The notes: generated from the sequence alone by a model not told the origin. DNA of 64,000 bases from Sporosarcina sp. FSL K6-1508 (GCF_038007465.1 NZ_JBBOXF010000001.1:124001-188000); one strand, 5' to 3'; shown: positions 15,998 through 25,469, counted from the first letter of the stretch. Translations and numbers: made by a program.

Positions 15998-17137
15998 TTG
16001 AACGGTATTGTTATGAAGTTAAAGAAAATAACGCACAAACAAGCCTGGTTTTTCACCATACTGGCCCTTTGTTTTGTTATCTCAGTTGTCTTTGTGAATC
16101 ACAATCATTCTTTTTATCAGCACCCAATAGCCAAAGTCGTTCAAACCACTCTCGAAGATACCACTCAAGTCACTGATCAAAATAATAATAAAGATACGCT
16201 TTTTACTCAACATATTATAGCTAAAGTAATGAACGGGACAGAAAAGGGACAGCAGATTCATATACAGAATGAGTATTCGTCATCAGGTGCTTATGACCAA
16301 GCATATCGACCCGGAAATGAACTATTCGTTTCCATCGATAAGAACAAGGAAAAAGGTGCGGCATTAACCGGAACAATCAAAGATGTAAAGCGTGACAAAT
16401 ACGTTGCGATTGTCGCATGGTTTTTTGTTTTCACGTTACTGATTGTCGGTAAAAAGCAAGGATTGTTCTCTGTCATTAGTTTAGCATTGAATGCTGCTTT
16501 GTTATCTTTCGCGTTGGATTTATATGTCAACAACTACGGTGTAAGTTTGTTATTCATCTGCAGTATAAGCGCAATTTTATTTACAGTCGTCTCTTTACTG
16601 CTCATTAACGGTTTTAATGAAAAAACGTACGCGGGTATTGTAGCGACTCTGCTAGGAACTTTTATTTCGCTCTTTATTGCATATGTTGCGTTATGGGCTA
16701 CTTCCGAAAATGGACTGCGGTATGAGGAAATGCAGTTTCTTACCCGCCCCTATCAAGCTGTATTTATGGCAGGATTATTCCTTGGGTCCTTAGGTGGTGT
16801 CATGGATGTCGCTATAACGATGTCTTCTTCTATCTTCGGCCTGTATGAAAAGAATAACAGCATCTCCATAAAAGCACTGAAAACGTCCGGGTTGGAAATT
16901 GGAAAAGATATCATGGGAACGATGACAAATATTTTGTTTTTTGTCTATATAAGCGGCTCAATTCCTATGCTTATTTTGTATATGAACAATGGCGTGCCAC
17001 TGTCATATGCGCTTTCCATGAACCTATCACTGGAAGTAGCCCGGGCCTTAGCTGGCGGTATTGGAATCGTGTTAGCCATTCCGATCAGCCTGTATGCTTC
17101 CATTTTTTTCGTTAATCGAAAGAGGGCACGATCATGA
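15998..17137 (+). CDS. YibE/F-like membrane protein, first of pair
   Basis: About 379 residues from the TTG at 15998, six bases after GGAGGG. One N-terminal transmembrane anchor (WFFTILALCFVISVVFV) is followed by an extracytoplasmic domain to about residue 125 and then seven or so membrane helices. Conserved YibE/F pieces include LGSLGGVMDVAITMSSSIF and LEIGKDIMGTMTNILFFVY. The family is widespread in Firmicutes and has no proven function; exporter or membrane-associated transport roles are only predicted. The stop overlaps the next start (ATGA), indicating coupled synthesis and probably a heteromeric complex. Confidence 0.88.
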   Translation: MNGIVMKLKKITHKQAWFFTILALCFVISVVFVNHNHSFYQHPIAKVVQTTLEDTTQVTDQNNNKDTLFTQHIIAKVMNGTEKGQQIHIQNEYSSSGAYDQAYRPGNELFVSIDKNKEKGAALTGTIKDVKRDKYVAIVAWFFVFTLLIVGKKQGLFSVISLALNAALLSFALDLYVNNYGVSLLFICSISAILFTVVSLLLINGFNEKTYAGIVATLLGTFISLFIAYVALWATSENGLRYEEMQFLTRPYQAVFMAGLFLGSLGGVMDVAITMSSSIFGLYEKNNSISIKALKTSGLEIGKDIMGTMTNILFFVYISGSIPMLILYMNNGVPLSYALSMNLSLEVARALAGGIGIVLAIPISLYASIFFVNRKRARS

Positions 17138-17913
17138 GTGTACAAGTATTGCTGGGAGCTATTTTACTCTTATTAATGGTACTTATTGGCGGTAAAAAAG
17201 GGGCACGATCTTTTTTCACCTTGTTCCTAAACTTTTTTATATTTCTTATTACGGTTATTATGATGTCGATACCAAGCGTGAACCCAATTATATTAACTGT
17301 AATTGCGTGCATAGCCATTAGTTGTGTTAATTTGTTTTATATTAATGGCATAAACAGTACAACAAAAACAGCATTTATTTCTTCCATGATCACGATTGTC
17401 ATTTTGCTCATTTTTATAGTAATCGTAACAAAAATGGCGATGATTCAAGGGTTTGGTGAAGAAGAAGTTGAGGAAATCAGTATTTTTTCTCTTTATATCA
17501 GCGTGGATTTTGTTAAAGTGGGAGCTGCGGTGATTATTATGAGTGCGATCGGTTCGATTACAGATATCGCCATTTCGATTGCTTCCCCTATGCGCGAATT
17601 ATTTCATCATGAACCATCTATCAAAAGGAAAGAGTTATTCACATTCGGATTAAGCATCGGGAGAGATGTCCTGGGTACAGATACGAATACATTATTTTTC
17701 GCCTTCTTTGGAAGTTATCTGGGATTACTAATATGGTTTAAGGATTTAGCTTATTCTCTCGGAGAAATTGTAAATTCTAAAGTCTTTAGTGCGGAATTAA
17801 TTACAATATTTTGTGCTGGTATAGGGGTTGCCATAATAATTCCAATTACAGCTTGGACAACTGCCTATTCGTTATTGAAAGTGGAAAAGAGAAAGCAAGG
17901 TAACAAACTCTAA
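17134..17913 (+). CDS. YibE/F-like membrane protein, second of pair
   Basis: 259 residues, almost wholly membrane-embedded (about seven helices). It repeats the motifs of its neighbour in shorter form: MSAIGSITDIAISIASPMRE and LSIGRDVLGTDTNTLFFAFF. It lacks the extracytoplasmic domain. This long-plus-short arrangement with a 4-bp overlap is the standard YibE/F organisation. A strong terminator follows. Confidence 0.88.
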   Translation: MSVQVLLGAILLLLMVLIGGKKGARSFFTLFLNFFIFLITVIMMSIPSVNPIILTVIACIAISCVNLFYINGINSTTKTAFISSMITIVILLIFIVIVTKMAMIQGFGEEEVEEISIFSLYISVDFVKVGAAVIIMSAIGSITDIAISIASPMRELFHHEPSIKRKELFTFGLSIGRDVLGTDTNTLFFAFFGSYLGLLIWFKDLAYSLGEIVNSKVFSAELITIFCAGIGVAIIIPITAWTTAYSLLKVEKRKQGNKL

Positions 17914-17978
17914 AACAATTATGTTCAAAATAAATCCATACACCCCATTTCAGAAGAAATGATAGTTGAAGAATGATG

Positions 17979-18019
17979 AAAAGCCTTGTAGAGAAAAATC
18001 TCCAAGGCTTTCTTTTTTT
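17979..18019 (+). terminator. Terminator of the YibE/F operon
   Basis: Stem AAAGCCTTG-AGAG / TCTCCAAGGCTTT with loop AAAAA, followed on the plus strand by CTTTTTTTG. Confidence 0.9.
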
Positions 18020-18094
18020 GATGTGTGCCGTTAACCTTATAATTATTCAGTGGTATGAATGGTGTTTCAATTGCTTTTTTATGTTGAAAACGTA

Positions 18095-18145
18095 AAAAAG
18101 TACTGTCCCAAATTCGAGTCGTTCGAATTGTGACAGTACTTTTTG
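18095..18145. terminator. Bidirectional terminator between convergent genes
   Basis: Long stem AAAAAGTACTGTCCCAAATT / AATTGTGACAGTACTTTTT with a short apex (TTCGA...), A-run on one side and T-run on the other. It ends the leftward GTPase gene at 18157 and backs up the YibE/F terminator. Confidence 0.88.
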
Positions 18146-18156
18146 TTAACGGATAG

Positions 18157-19500
18157 TTACCGCTCAAGATTATGTTCTTGGACAAACCCTTTTAGAATCT
18201 CGCTTAAGTTCGGGCTGCCCACTTCGTCTAAATCATAGTGCACACGTGTACAAGGTTTGTTAATCGAAATGATGCGAGTCAAATCCATCGGTGTTCCAAT
18301 GATCACTGCATCACAGTCAGCCTTATTGATGGTTTCTTCAAGATCTTTCAATTGCTGTTCACCGTATCCCATCGCCGGTAGGACGTTTCCAATATGTTGG
18401 TACTTGTTGAACGTTTCAATTAATGTACCCACTGCAAATGGGCGTGCGTCAATAATTTCTTTCGCCCCTAAACGTTCAGCCGCAACTGAACCCGCACCAA
18501 TTTTCATCTCTCCGTGCGTCAACGTCGGACCATCTTCAACGACTAATACACGTTTTCCGGTAATACTCTCCGGGTGATCGACCGTGATCTTGGATTCGGC
18601 TTTAATGATACTACTGTTCGGACTTGCGAATTTAATATTATTTTCTACAATTTGAATGGCTTCTTTTGTCGCACTATCGATTTTGTTAATGATCGCCACA
18701 TCGGCTGTTCGTAAACTTACTTCGCCAGGATAGTATTTCAACTCATGACCAGGACGATGCGGGTCAAGGACAGTAACGGCTAAATCAGGCTCGAAGAAAG
18801 AGAAATCATTATTTCCTCCGTCCCATAAAATCACGTCACAACCATCCGGGTCGTTTTCAGCGGCCGCTAAAATATCCGCATAATCAACGCCCGCATACAC
18901 AATATTACCGCGCGCCACATGTGGTTCATACTCTTCCATCTCTTCAATCGTACAATTATGTTTCTTTAAATCTTCTACTGTTGCAAAGCGCTGTACACGC
19001 TGTGCGTTTAAATCGCCGTAAGGCATAGGATGTCTGACCGCAATGACTTTTAAATCATGCTCCAGTAACGTTTCGATAATTTTGCGTGACGTTTGACTCT
19101 TTCCCGTTCCAGTTCGAACAGCGCAAACGGAAATGACGGGTTTATTGCTTTTTAACTGTGTTTTTTTAGGTCCTAGCAACGTGAAGTCAGCACCCGCCGC
19201 ATTCACAATCGCACCCACGCCCATTACATCTTCATAACTGCTATCACTATAGGCAAACACACATTCATCAACCTGCAACTCTTCAATCAGCTCCGGCAAT
19301 TGATCCTGTGAATAAATCGGAATCCCTTCCGGATAGAGTTCGCCCGCTAATTCACTTGGATATTTACGTCCATCTATATCAGGAATTTGAGTCGCCGTAA
19401 AAGCAACAACATTATACGCCTCATTATGACGATAAACTGTATTAAAATTGTGGAAATCTCTACCTGCAGCACCTATGATAATCATATTTTTTCTGTTCAT
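18157..19500 (-). CDS. Cyclic 2,3-diphosphoglycerate synthetase-like P-loop protein
   Basis: 447 residues. It opens KNMIIIGAAGRDFHNFNTVY, a Rossmann-like start seen in this family, and has a P-loop at residues 131-138 (GTGKSQTS in VCAVRTGTGKSQTSRKI). DVILWDGGNNDFSFFEPDLA and VAIINKIDSA provide the switch-type and NKxD-like motifs of a SIMIBI-class NTPase. Archaeal relatives make cyclic 2,3-diphosphoglycerate; bacterial relatives carry the same name by similarity and are often called GTPases. The real reaction here is not established. GGAGAG precedes the ATG. It is monocistronic. Confidence 0.85.
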   Translation of the reverse strand: MNRKNMIIIGAAGRDFHNFNTVYRHNEAYNVVAFTATQIPDIDGRKYPSELAGELYPEGIPIYSQDQLPELIEELQVDECVFAYSDSSYEDVMGVGAIVNAAGADFTLLGPKKTQLKSNKPVISVCAVRTGTGKSQTSRKIIETLLEHDLKVIAVRHPMPYGDLNAQRVQRFATVEDLKKHNCTIEEMEEYEPHVARGNIVYAGVDYADILAAAENDPDGCDVILWDGGNNDFSFFEPDLAVTVLDPHRPGHELKYYPGEVSLRTADVAIINKIDSATKEAIQIVENNIKFASPNSSIIKAESKITVDHPESITGKRVLVVEDGPTLTHGEMKIGAGSVAAERLGAKEIIDARPFAVGTLIETFNKYQHIGNVLPAMGYGEQQLKDLEETINKADCDAVIIGTPMDLTRIISINKPCTRVHYDLDEVGSPNLSEILKGFVQEHNLER

Positions 19501-19579
19501 AGCAATCTCTCCTATAATCTCAATGTCTTTGTTATAATTATAGATTATATTGCATTTTAATACAATCGGAATTTTTATG

Positions 19580-19610
19580 AATTGACTGGGTGACAGTCAC
19601 CCAGTCAATT
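19580..19610. repeat. Dispersed odd palindrome, copy 4 (ATTGACTGG arm type)
   Basis: Perfect 15-base arms around a central A: AATTGACTGGGTGAC and its complement. The core is the same as in copies 1 and 2 but the outer arms differ, and both sides changed together. It lies 80 bases upstream of the GTPase gene start. Confidence 0.85.
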
Positions 19611-19723
19611 TAGACACTATTCCGACAACTGATAATCAGATTATGAAGGATCCATTTTTCAGGAAGGGTATCCCAATGAAGGTAGTTTAAATAGATATAT
19701 ACTATTTCAATTTTGTTAATAAT

Positions 19724-19772
19724 CAAAAAGAGGAAGGCAACCAACATATTGATATGGTTGACTTCCTCTATT
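19724..19772 (-). terminator. Leftward terminator
   Basis: On the minus strand the stem AGAGGAAGTCAACCA / TGGTTGCCTTCCTCT is followed by TTTTTG. It lies 12 bases beyond the stop of the small frame at 19784 and would also end readthrough from the peptidase operon. Confidence 0.85.
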
Positions 19773-19783
19773 TCTATATGCGG

Positions 19784-19960
19784 TTATAGTACGGTTACCA
19801 AGTAATTCCCTAACTTTCCCGTCTGGCTTTTGCTGCGAGCCAGTTCCCGATTATAATTAGAGGCTCCGTTTCTAGCTTCATTCTGAACTAATCCATTATT
19901 AAAGCATCCCATATAATAATAAAACCATGATGTAGCTATAGAAAAAGCCCACTGTTTCAC
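19784..19960 (-). CDS. Possible small ORF (58 codons) before a terminator
   Basis: The frame from the GTG at 19960 encodes KQWAFSIATSWFYYYMGCFN, then a hydrophilic tail with NYNRELARSKSQTGKLGNY. Its stop lies 12 bases before a strong leftward terminator, which argues for a transcript. Against it: there is no ribosome site at the GTG, an in-frame TAG lies two codons upstream, and a frame this long can arise by chance. It may be the 3' end of a decayed gene. I recognise no family. An internal ATG at MGCFNNG is an alternative start. Confidence 0.25.
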   Translation of the reverse strand: MKQWAFSIATSWFYYYMGCFNNGLVQNEARNGASNYNRELARSKSQTGKLGNYLVTVL

Positions 19961-20213
19961 TGGATTCTAGTGTTTTCAGAAAAACGGCGTTCATCAATTG
20001 TTCTTTTTTCAGAAGACGAGAACGGGTCTCTGGTGCAAGAAAGAAATATATTATAAATTATAAGTAGGAATGTTAGAAACCAACCATTCATAAAATTGTT
20101 TGGTTTTCATTTTTGTTTCGCTTATTTTAACAATCTGGACATTCCTACAAATAAGAATCCAACGTAACTATTTTACATTTTATTTTAACCACAAACTGTT
20201 TGCCTAAAGTTGA
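19961..20213. other. Intergenic, nested inverted repeat
   Basis: GTAGGAATGT (20064-20073) pairs with ACATTCCTAC (20139-20148), and inside lies GAAACCAAC...GTTTGGTTTTC. The nested hairpins could be a small MITE-like element or a terminator region of the peptidase operon. No coding frame. Confidence 0.4.
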
Positions 20214-21503
20214 TTAGTCTCTACCTTCCACTTTTGAGAGTAGAGGTAGAGTGACCTCCTTCAGTCCCACAAGTCCTAAAATAGTTAAAAATATTTGTTG
20301 TACACCATAGAAAGCATCTGTTGGATCGTAATATTCTTTCAGTGTGTGATGCCCCCCCGAATCACCACCACCGCCAAGAGTAATGGCGGGTATTCCAAGA
20401 TTGATTGGAATGTTAGAGTCGGTACTACCTGCTTCACTTAAGATTTGTTCAAAGCCAATGACAGATGTAGCAGCGACTGAAGCTTGTACTATGATAGAAT
20501 CTGGTTTTTGAGTACCTGCTGGTCTATTACCTACTAGTTCTATATCTACAGTTATGTCGTTTTCTTTTTCCCAGCGAAGATTTTCTTCTTGCGCGGCTTC
20601 TTTGATGATATTTATTACTTTTTCTTCTAAAGCCACTAATTCGTCTTGAGAGTTAGAACGCAAATCAATAACCATTTCACCCACTTCAGCTATTGTATTG
20701 ACAGAAGTACCTCCGTTAATTAAGCCCACATTATACGTTGTTTTGGGGTTAACGGGTACTTCTAAAGAAGCTATTTTCGCAATTGCTCTTCCAAGTGCAT
20801 GAATGGGACTTGGCGTTCCAAAGTTTCCAAAACTATGTCCCCCCGGTCCTCGATATGAAACTTTATATCTTTTACTACCTGTTCCTAAATAGATTACTCG
20901 ATCGGGTTCACCTGGTTCGATAGAGATAAACCCATCAATATCATTCCGATTTTCAAAAAAGGTTTTTACACCTAGCAAATCTCCTAGTCCCTCTTCACCC
21001 ACTGTAGCACCTACAAGCAAGTCTCCTTCTGTTTGAATATTGGCATCGTTCAAAGCCCTTATTATTGTAAGTACAGAAGCTAACCCTCTGCCGTCATCAG
21101 CAATTCCAGGAGCAAATACTTTCCCGTCTTTTTTTTTTGCGACAGTATCCGTCCCTTCCGGAAATACTGTATCCAGATGGGCACACAAAACTAAAGTTGG
21201 GCCCTTACCTGTTCCCCTACGGATTCCAAATACATTACCAACCTCGTCTATTTCGACATTCTCAATTCCTAAGTTTCTTAATTTATTTTGGTAGTATATA
21301 CCACGATTTTCTTCCTGAAATGTAGGTGCTTGTATGGCTGTAAGTTCAATCTGTTCATTTGTTGTAAAATCGTTATCTTTCTCTAAAAAAGAAAGTCCTT
21401 TTTCGACTTGGGAATTTGTACGGAGTAATTTGTAAACTTCTTGCACCTCAGAGGATAAATTATATTCTTGTTTTGACATTTCCATTACTTGCTTTTCCCT
21501 CAT
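20214..21503 (-). CDS. M20-family metallopeptidase (PepT-like)
   Basis: About 429 residues from the ATG at 21503, seven bases after GGAGGGG. Zinc-site motifs are intact: LCAHLDTVFPEG (His, Asp), PGIADDGRGLAS (bridging Asp), VGATVGEEGLGD (general base Glu and ligand Glu), ISIEPGEPDR, and a late GGGGDSGGHHTLKEYYDP. The dimerisation insert begins near YRGPGGHSFGNFG. Likely a cytoplasmic exopeptidase acting on imported peptides. It is the last gene of the leftward peptide-transport operon and overlaps the S9 peptidase by 44 bases, so the pair is translationally coupled. Confidence 0.9.
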   Translation of the reverse strand: MREKQVMEMSKQEYNLSSEVQEVYKLLRTNSQVEKGLSFLEKDNDFTTNEQIELTAIQAPTFQEENRGIYYQNKLRNLGIENVEIDEVGNVFGIRRGTGKGPTLVLCAHLDTVFPEGTDTVAKKKDGKVFAPGIADDGRGLASVLTIIRALNDANIQTEGDLLVGATVGEEGLGDLLGVKTFFENRNDIDGFISIEPGEPDRVIYLGTGSKRYKVSYRGPGGHSFGNFGTPSPIHALGRAIAKIASLEVPVNPKTTYNVGLINGGTSVNTIAEVGEMVIDLRSNSQDELVALEEKVINIIKEAAQEENLRWEKENDITVDIELVGNRPAGTQKPDSIIVQASVAATSVIGFEQILSEAGSTDSNIPINLGIPAITLGGGGDSGGHHTLKEYYDPTDAFYGVQQIFLTILGLVGLKEVTLPLLSKVEGRD

Positions 21504-23301
21504 GAATGAACCCCTCCAAATTCTCGAAGTTATGATTAAAGAACTCCACAATTTTTGTATTCATTGTAATATGATTGGCTAATTTCTCCGTTTGGTGACC
21601 TTCATCTTCAAATATGATTAATTCAACGTCTTTTTCCATTTCACGCATTTCTTTTGTTAGTTGCTCCGCTTCACTAACTGGAACTCTCGTATCATTTTGA
21701 CCATGAAAGACTAACAAAGGTGCTTGAATTTGAGCCAGATGATTTAAAGGTGCAATTTCTTCGAAAAATTCATCATCCACTCCGAGTGTTCCATATTCAC
21801 ATTCTCTTAACTTTCTACGCCAAGGGCCTGTATTCTCCAAAAAGGTTTTAAAGTGAGAAATTCCAACAATATCAACACCTGCTGCCCACAATTTCGGATA
21901 GTGAGTTAAGGCGGCTAGCACCATGAATCCCCCATAACTTCTGCCCATTATTCCAATTTTATGGCGGTCTATCGATTTAGAATGAACAAGATCTTCCACT
22001 AAACTCGCAAGATCCGCTACAGCATCCATTCTTTTTCTTCCGTCATCTAACTGAACATATTTTCGACCATACCCCATGCTCCCCCTTACGTTGGGAGCTA
22101 CTACCGCAAAGCCTTTAGAGATTAAATACTGAATAACAGGATTAAAATCAGCCCTAATTTGGCTTTCGGGTCCTCCATGTACATAAATAACAGTAGCTTT
22201 CGGGTTTTGTTCCTTCGAATAATAAAAATAAGGGACTTCTAATCCGTCAAAGGACTTGAACTTACATACTTCCGGCTGTATCCAAAGATGCTCTATTTCT
22301 TCTGCAACCCCAAAATACGTTAGTCGTTCGGCTTTCTTCTCTTGTACATCGTATGCCCAAATATCACCGGGCATAGTAGCACTTTTTAGCGCGAATATAA
22401 AACGATTATCATCCATCCAACTAACCGAATCAATTACCCCGCGCGGGACGCCTTCTACCTGGTTAACATCATTTGTTAGAAGGTTATAATTTTTAATAAT
22501 CGAAGTTCCACCTGCATTTACATTCACGAGAAGCGTTTCCATGTTAGACGACAAGGATATTTCTTCTATATCCCATAGAGGTTCATGTAATAACTTTTCC
22601 AACTTTCCAGGTTGATCGATAAAAAATCGGTAAACGGCTAAATGGTCCATTTCAAAGTCTGATAAAATATATCCAGTTTTTCCATCCTTCGATAACACTA
22701 AGGATTGATATCTTGCAAAGCCACTATCAGGTCCTATTTTCGTCAATTCTTTTGTATCAATATTTAAAATATAAAATGAGCTATCAATATTTGTTTCTTG
22801 AATACTAATTACAATATCCTTATGGCTTTCATTCACCCAACAAATTGGCATACAATTTCCATCGTATTCAAATATCATTTCTTCTTTCCTTGTGACAAGG
22901 TCAAGGGCGAAAATATCAAAGCAACCACTATTTCGTCGATTGCTTGAATACATAATTTTACTTTCATCAGAGGACCAGCCACCAAAGTTATGAAAATGAT
23001 TTGGCGATAAAACAAGTTCTTCGTAGTTCCCTTCTTCATCCATCAAATAGAATTGTTGTTTTTCATTCCCTTTAAAGTCCATTCCCATTATTGTTCGACT
23101 TTCAGATGGTGAATGGAATACAGACATGATTCGATCTTCAAAATCACCGAATACTTGTACAGTGCCGTCATTGCCATTCCAAATATATGCTTGAGGCATT
23201 CCAGTTTTTTTACTTAGAAAAGTGAATTTGTTTTTTCCTGATATTACAGCCGGGCCATAACCGTTAACTATATTCAAATAAAGCGAGAGTTTCTCTTCCA
23301 T
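21460..23301 (-). CDS. S9-family prolyl oligopeptidase-type peptidase
   Basis: 613 residues, the normal size for acylaminoacyl-peptidase-like S9C enzymes. Residues 1-350 form a beta-propeller with WD-like turns (for example GWSSDESKIMYSSNRR). The alpha/beta-hydrolase domain follows, with an oxyanion stretch YVHGGPESQ, nucleophile Ser in IMGRSYGGFMV, acid Asp in FHGQNDTRVP and His in DEGHQTEK. It has no signal peptide and is therefore cytoplasmic. It would shorten peptides brought in by the Opp system encoded upstream in the same operon. GAGG precedes the ATG. Confidence 0.92.
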   Translation of the reverse strand: MEEKLSLYLNIVNGYGPAVISGKNKFTFLSKKTGMPQAYIWNGNDGTVQVFGDFEDRIMSVFHSPSESRTIMGMDFKGNEKQQFYLMDEEGNYEELVLSPNHFHNFGGWSSDESKIMYSSNRRNSGCFDIFALDLVTRKEEMIFEYDGNCMPICWVNESHKDIVISIQETNIDSSFYILNIDTKELTKIGPDSGFARYQSLVLSKDGKTGYILSDFEMDHLAVYRFFIDQPGKLEKLLHEPLWDIEEISLSSNMETLLVNVNAGGTSIIKNYNLLTNDVNQVEGVPRGVIDSVSWMDDNRFIFALKSATMPGDIWAYDVQEKKAERLTYFGVAEEIEHLWIQPEVCKFKSFDGLEVPYFYYSKEQNPKATVIYVHGGPESQIRADFNPVIQYLISKGFAVVAPNVRGSMGYGRKYVQLDDGRKRMDAVADLASLVEDLVHSKSIDRHKIGIMGRSYGGFMVLAALTHYPKLWAAGVDIVGISHFKTFLENTGPWRRKLRECEYGTLGVDDEFFEEIAPLNHLAQIQAPLLVFHGQNDTRVPVSEAEQLTKEMREMEKDVELIIFEDEGHQTEKLANHITMNTKIVEFFNHNFENLEGFIHEGKASNGNVKTRI

Positions 23302-23319
23302 TTTTACACCTCTTCATTT

Positions 23320-23700
23320 TTATATAATCCAATAATCCAACGCTAAACAGACTAACGAAATACCTAAAGTGGTAATTGAAACAACAGCAGCCAATCTTTT
23401 CATCACTTCTTTAACAGATAGTTTCCATTCGTTCAGTTTATAATCGCTCTCCGCAAGTTCTTCCGCTCTTTTCGAAGACCTGGATTGCGGAAATATTAAA
23501 TAGTTTATTTTTTTAAATCCATTGGTAAATAAATTCAGAAATTTAGACTGAATTATATAAATAACTGAATAAATAAGTAACGCTATAAGACCTACAATAA
23601 ATGTTAAATTAGTAATCTCAAGTAATGACAGGTTTCCTAATTTACTGATCAACAGCCATACGATAAAACTAAAGCTAGCAATAAAAACATTTACCTTCAT
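23320..23700 (-). CDS. Small membrane protein, DUF3899-like
   Basis: 126 residues with three or four hydrophobic segments (VNVFIASFSFIVWLLI, ITNLTFIVGLIALLIYSVIY, and a C-terminal VVSITTLGISLVCLALDYWI) and a charged cytoplasmic loop (SRSSKRAEELAESDYKLNEW). This resembles DUF3899 small membrane proteins of Bacillales. No function is known. It lies between the OppA-like gene and the S9 peptidase on the same strand; GAGGAG precedes the ATG. Confidence 0.65.
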   Translation of the reverse strand: MKVNVFIASFSFIVWLLISKLGNLSLLEITNLTFIVGLIALLIYSVIYIIQSKFLNLFTNGFKKINYLIFPQSRSSKRAEELAESDYKLNEWKLSVKEVMKRLAAVVSITTLGISLVCLALDYWII

Positions 23701-23775
23701 AATTTTCTCCTCTGCAATTCATTTAACTTAAAACAACCCTCTATCAACCAAAAAAGACAGAGGGTTGTTCAATTA

Positions 23776-25401
23776 TTATTTTCCTGTTACTTCTGCCCAC
23801 TTCATGAATGGAAAACGGTTAACATAATTAGCCGCGCCTTTAATATTTTCGTTCGTTAAATACGTGTTTGTATAGAAGTAAACTGGCATCATTGGGAAGT
23901 CAGCCATTAAAATTTCTTCAGCCTGATGAAGTAACTCATAGCGTTTTGCTGTATCTTGTTCTACTTTAGACTCTGCCATTAGACGATCAAAGTCATCATT
24001 GACCCAACCTGTACGGTTATTCGGGCTATCCCCTAAATAGTAATCTAAGTTCACTACAGGATCTACAAACACTCCAACCCATCCCATACGCGCCATTTGG
24101 AAATTATGTGTTTTCGTTGTTTCTAGATATGTTTTCCATTCCTGATTCGCAAGCTTGATGTCCACACCAATATTTTGCTTTAACATTTCTTGAACTGCTT
24201 CTGCGGTTTTCTTATGGTTTTCATCTGTATTGTATAACAGTGTAACTTCCGGAAGAGTAGTCCAACCTTCTTCAGCCATACCTTCTTCTATTAATTTTTT
24301 TGCCTTATCGAAATCCTCTTCAAAATAATCTCCGCCAACTTCACGGAAATCTCCTTCCGGCGTATCAGCTCCAATTGGAACCATTCCGTACGCAGGAATT
24401 TCTCCGGCTAAGGTAACATTTTCTGTTAAAACTTTACGATCAATTGCCATACCAAATGCTTTACGTACCTTTTCATTTGTAAATGGTTCTTTCTCCACGT
24501 TAAACATGTACATATATGTTCCATAATAAGGGGCAATTTCAAAGTCTTCATTACCTTTTTCAGATTCAATTACATCCGTCGGTAAACTCTTAATGAAATC
24601 AAGTTCCCCAGTTTTGTACATTTGATAGTATGTTGTTGCTTCACTAACCATTTTGAATGTTATTTTGTCCAAATTCACACTATCTTTATCATAGTATTCA
24701 TCGTTTTTCTCAATAACAACCTCACTGTCATGTTCCCAAGCTGTCATTTTGAATGGCCCATTACTTACATATGTTTTAGCTTCAGCAGACCAACTTTCAT
24801 TGCTAGCAACTAGTTCTTCTTTTATTGGATAAAATGTCCACATTGTTAACAATGTTTCAAAATAACCAAGTGGCTCGTTTAAAGTTACTTCTAATGTTTT
24901 TTCATCTAATGCTTTTACGCCAACGTCTTCTGCTTTAACGTTTCCTTTGTTATACTCTTCCGCGTTTACTAAGTAATACAAATAGAATGCAAAAGAACTT
25001 CCCGTGTCGGGATTAAGAACGTGTTTCCAAGCAAATTCAAAATCATTAGCTGTCAATGGACTTCCGTCAGACCATTTTGCACCATCACGAATTGTGAATG
25101 TGTACGTCTTCCCATCCTCTGAAACATCTGTTTTCTCTGCTAATCCTGGAACTGTTTTTCCATCTTTATCACGTGTGTAGAGCCCTTCAAATATATGGTC
25201 TAAAACCCAACCTGATGTTGTATCTGTTGCTAATGCCGGGTCAATTGCTGGAGGCTCACTTCCCGCGTTTACTACAATTTCTTGTTTTTCTGCTTTTTTG
25301 GATGATGAATCACTAGTGTCACTACTATCTTTATCACTACATGCAGCAAGAACAGCTGAAAGTGCTAGGATAGTAATCATTAATAATAAAATTTTCTTCA
25401 A
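23776..25401 (-). CDS. OppA-type peptide-binding lipoprotein
   Basis: 541 residues, TTG start at 25401 with GGGAGGG eight bases upstream. Residues 1-21 are a lipoprotein signal ending in LAAC (Cys21 lipidated), followed by a Ser/Asp-rich linker. The SBP family 5 fold follows: IDPALATDTTSGWVLDHIFE, then DGKTYTFTIRDGAKWSDGSP and DFEFAWKHVLNP, all characteristic of OppA. It captures oligopeptides at the membrane surface for the permease genes upstream. A short hairpin with T-run (about 23738-23772) just downstream may reduce readthrough into the peptidase genes. Confidence 0.95.
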   Translation of the reverse strand: MKKILLLMITILALSAVLAACSDKDSSDTSDSSSKKAEKQEIVVNAGSEPPAIDPALATDTTSGWVLDHIFEGLYTRDKDGKTVPGLAEKTDVSEDGKTYTFTIRDGAKWSDGSPLTANDFEFAWKHVLNPDTGSSFAFYLYYLVNAEEYNKGNVKAEDVGVKALDEKTLEVTLNEPLGYFETLLTMWTFYPIKEELVASNESWSAEAKTYVSNGPFKMTAWEHDSEVVIEKNDEYYDKDSVNLDKITFKMVSEATTYYQMYKTGELDFIKSLPTDVIESEKGNEDFEIAPYYGTYMYMFNVEKEPFTNEKVRKAFGMAIDRKVLTENVTLAGEIPAYGMVPIGADTPEGDFREVGGDYFEEDFDKAKKLIEEGMAEEGWTTLPEVTLLYNTDENHKKTAEAVQEMLKQNIGVDIKLANQEWKTYLETTKTHNFQMARMGWVGVFVDPVVNLDYYLGDSPNNRTGWVNDDFDRLMAESKVEQDTAKRYELLHQAEEILMADFPMMPVYFYTNTYLTNENIKGAANYVNRFPFMKWAEVTGK

Positions 25402-25469
25402 TTTAATAACCCTCCCTTATGTTTGTAAAAATACGTAATGTTGTAACCTTTTTTTCTAAAATGTCACAA

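Noticed and set aside
20064..20148. Nested inverted repeats as a MITE
   Set aside because: Arms are only ten bases, no target duplication is visible and no second copy occurs in the window.
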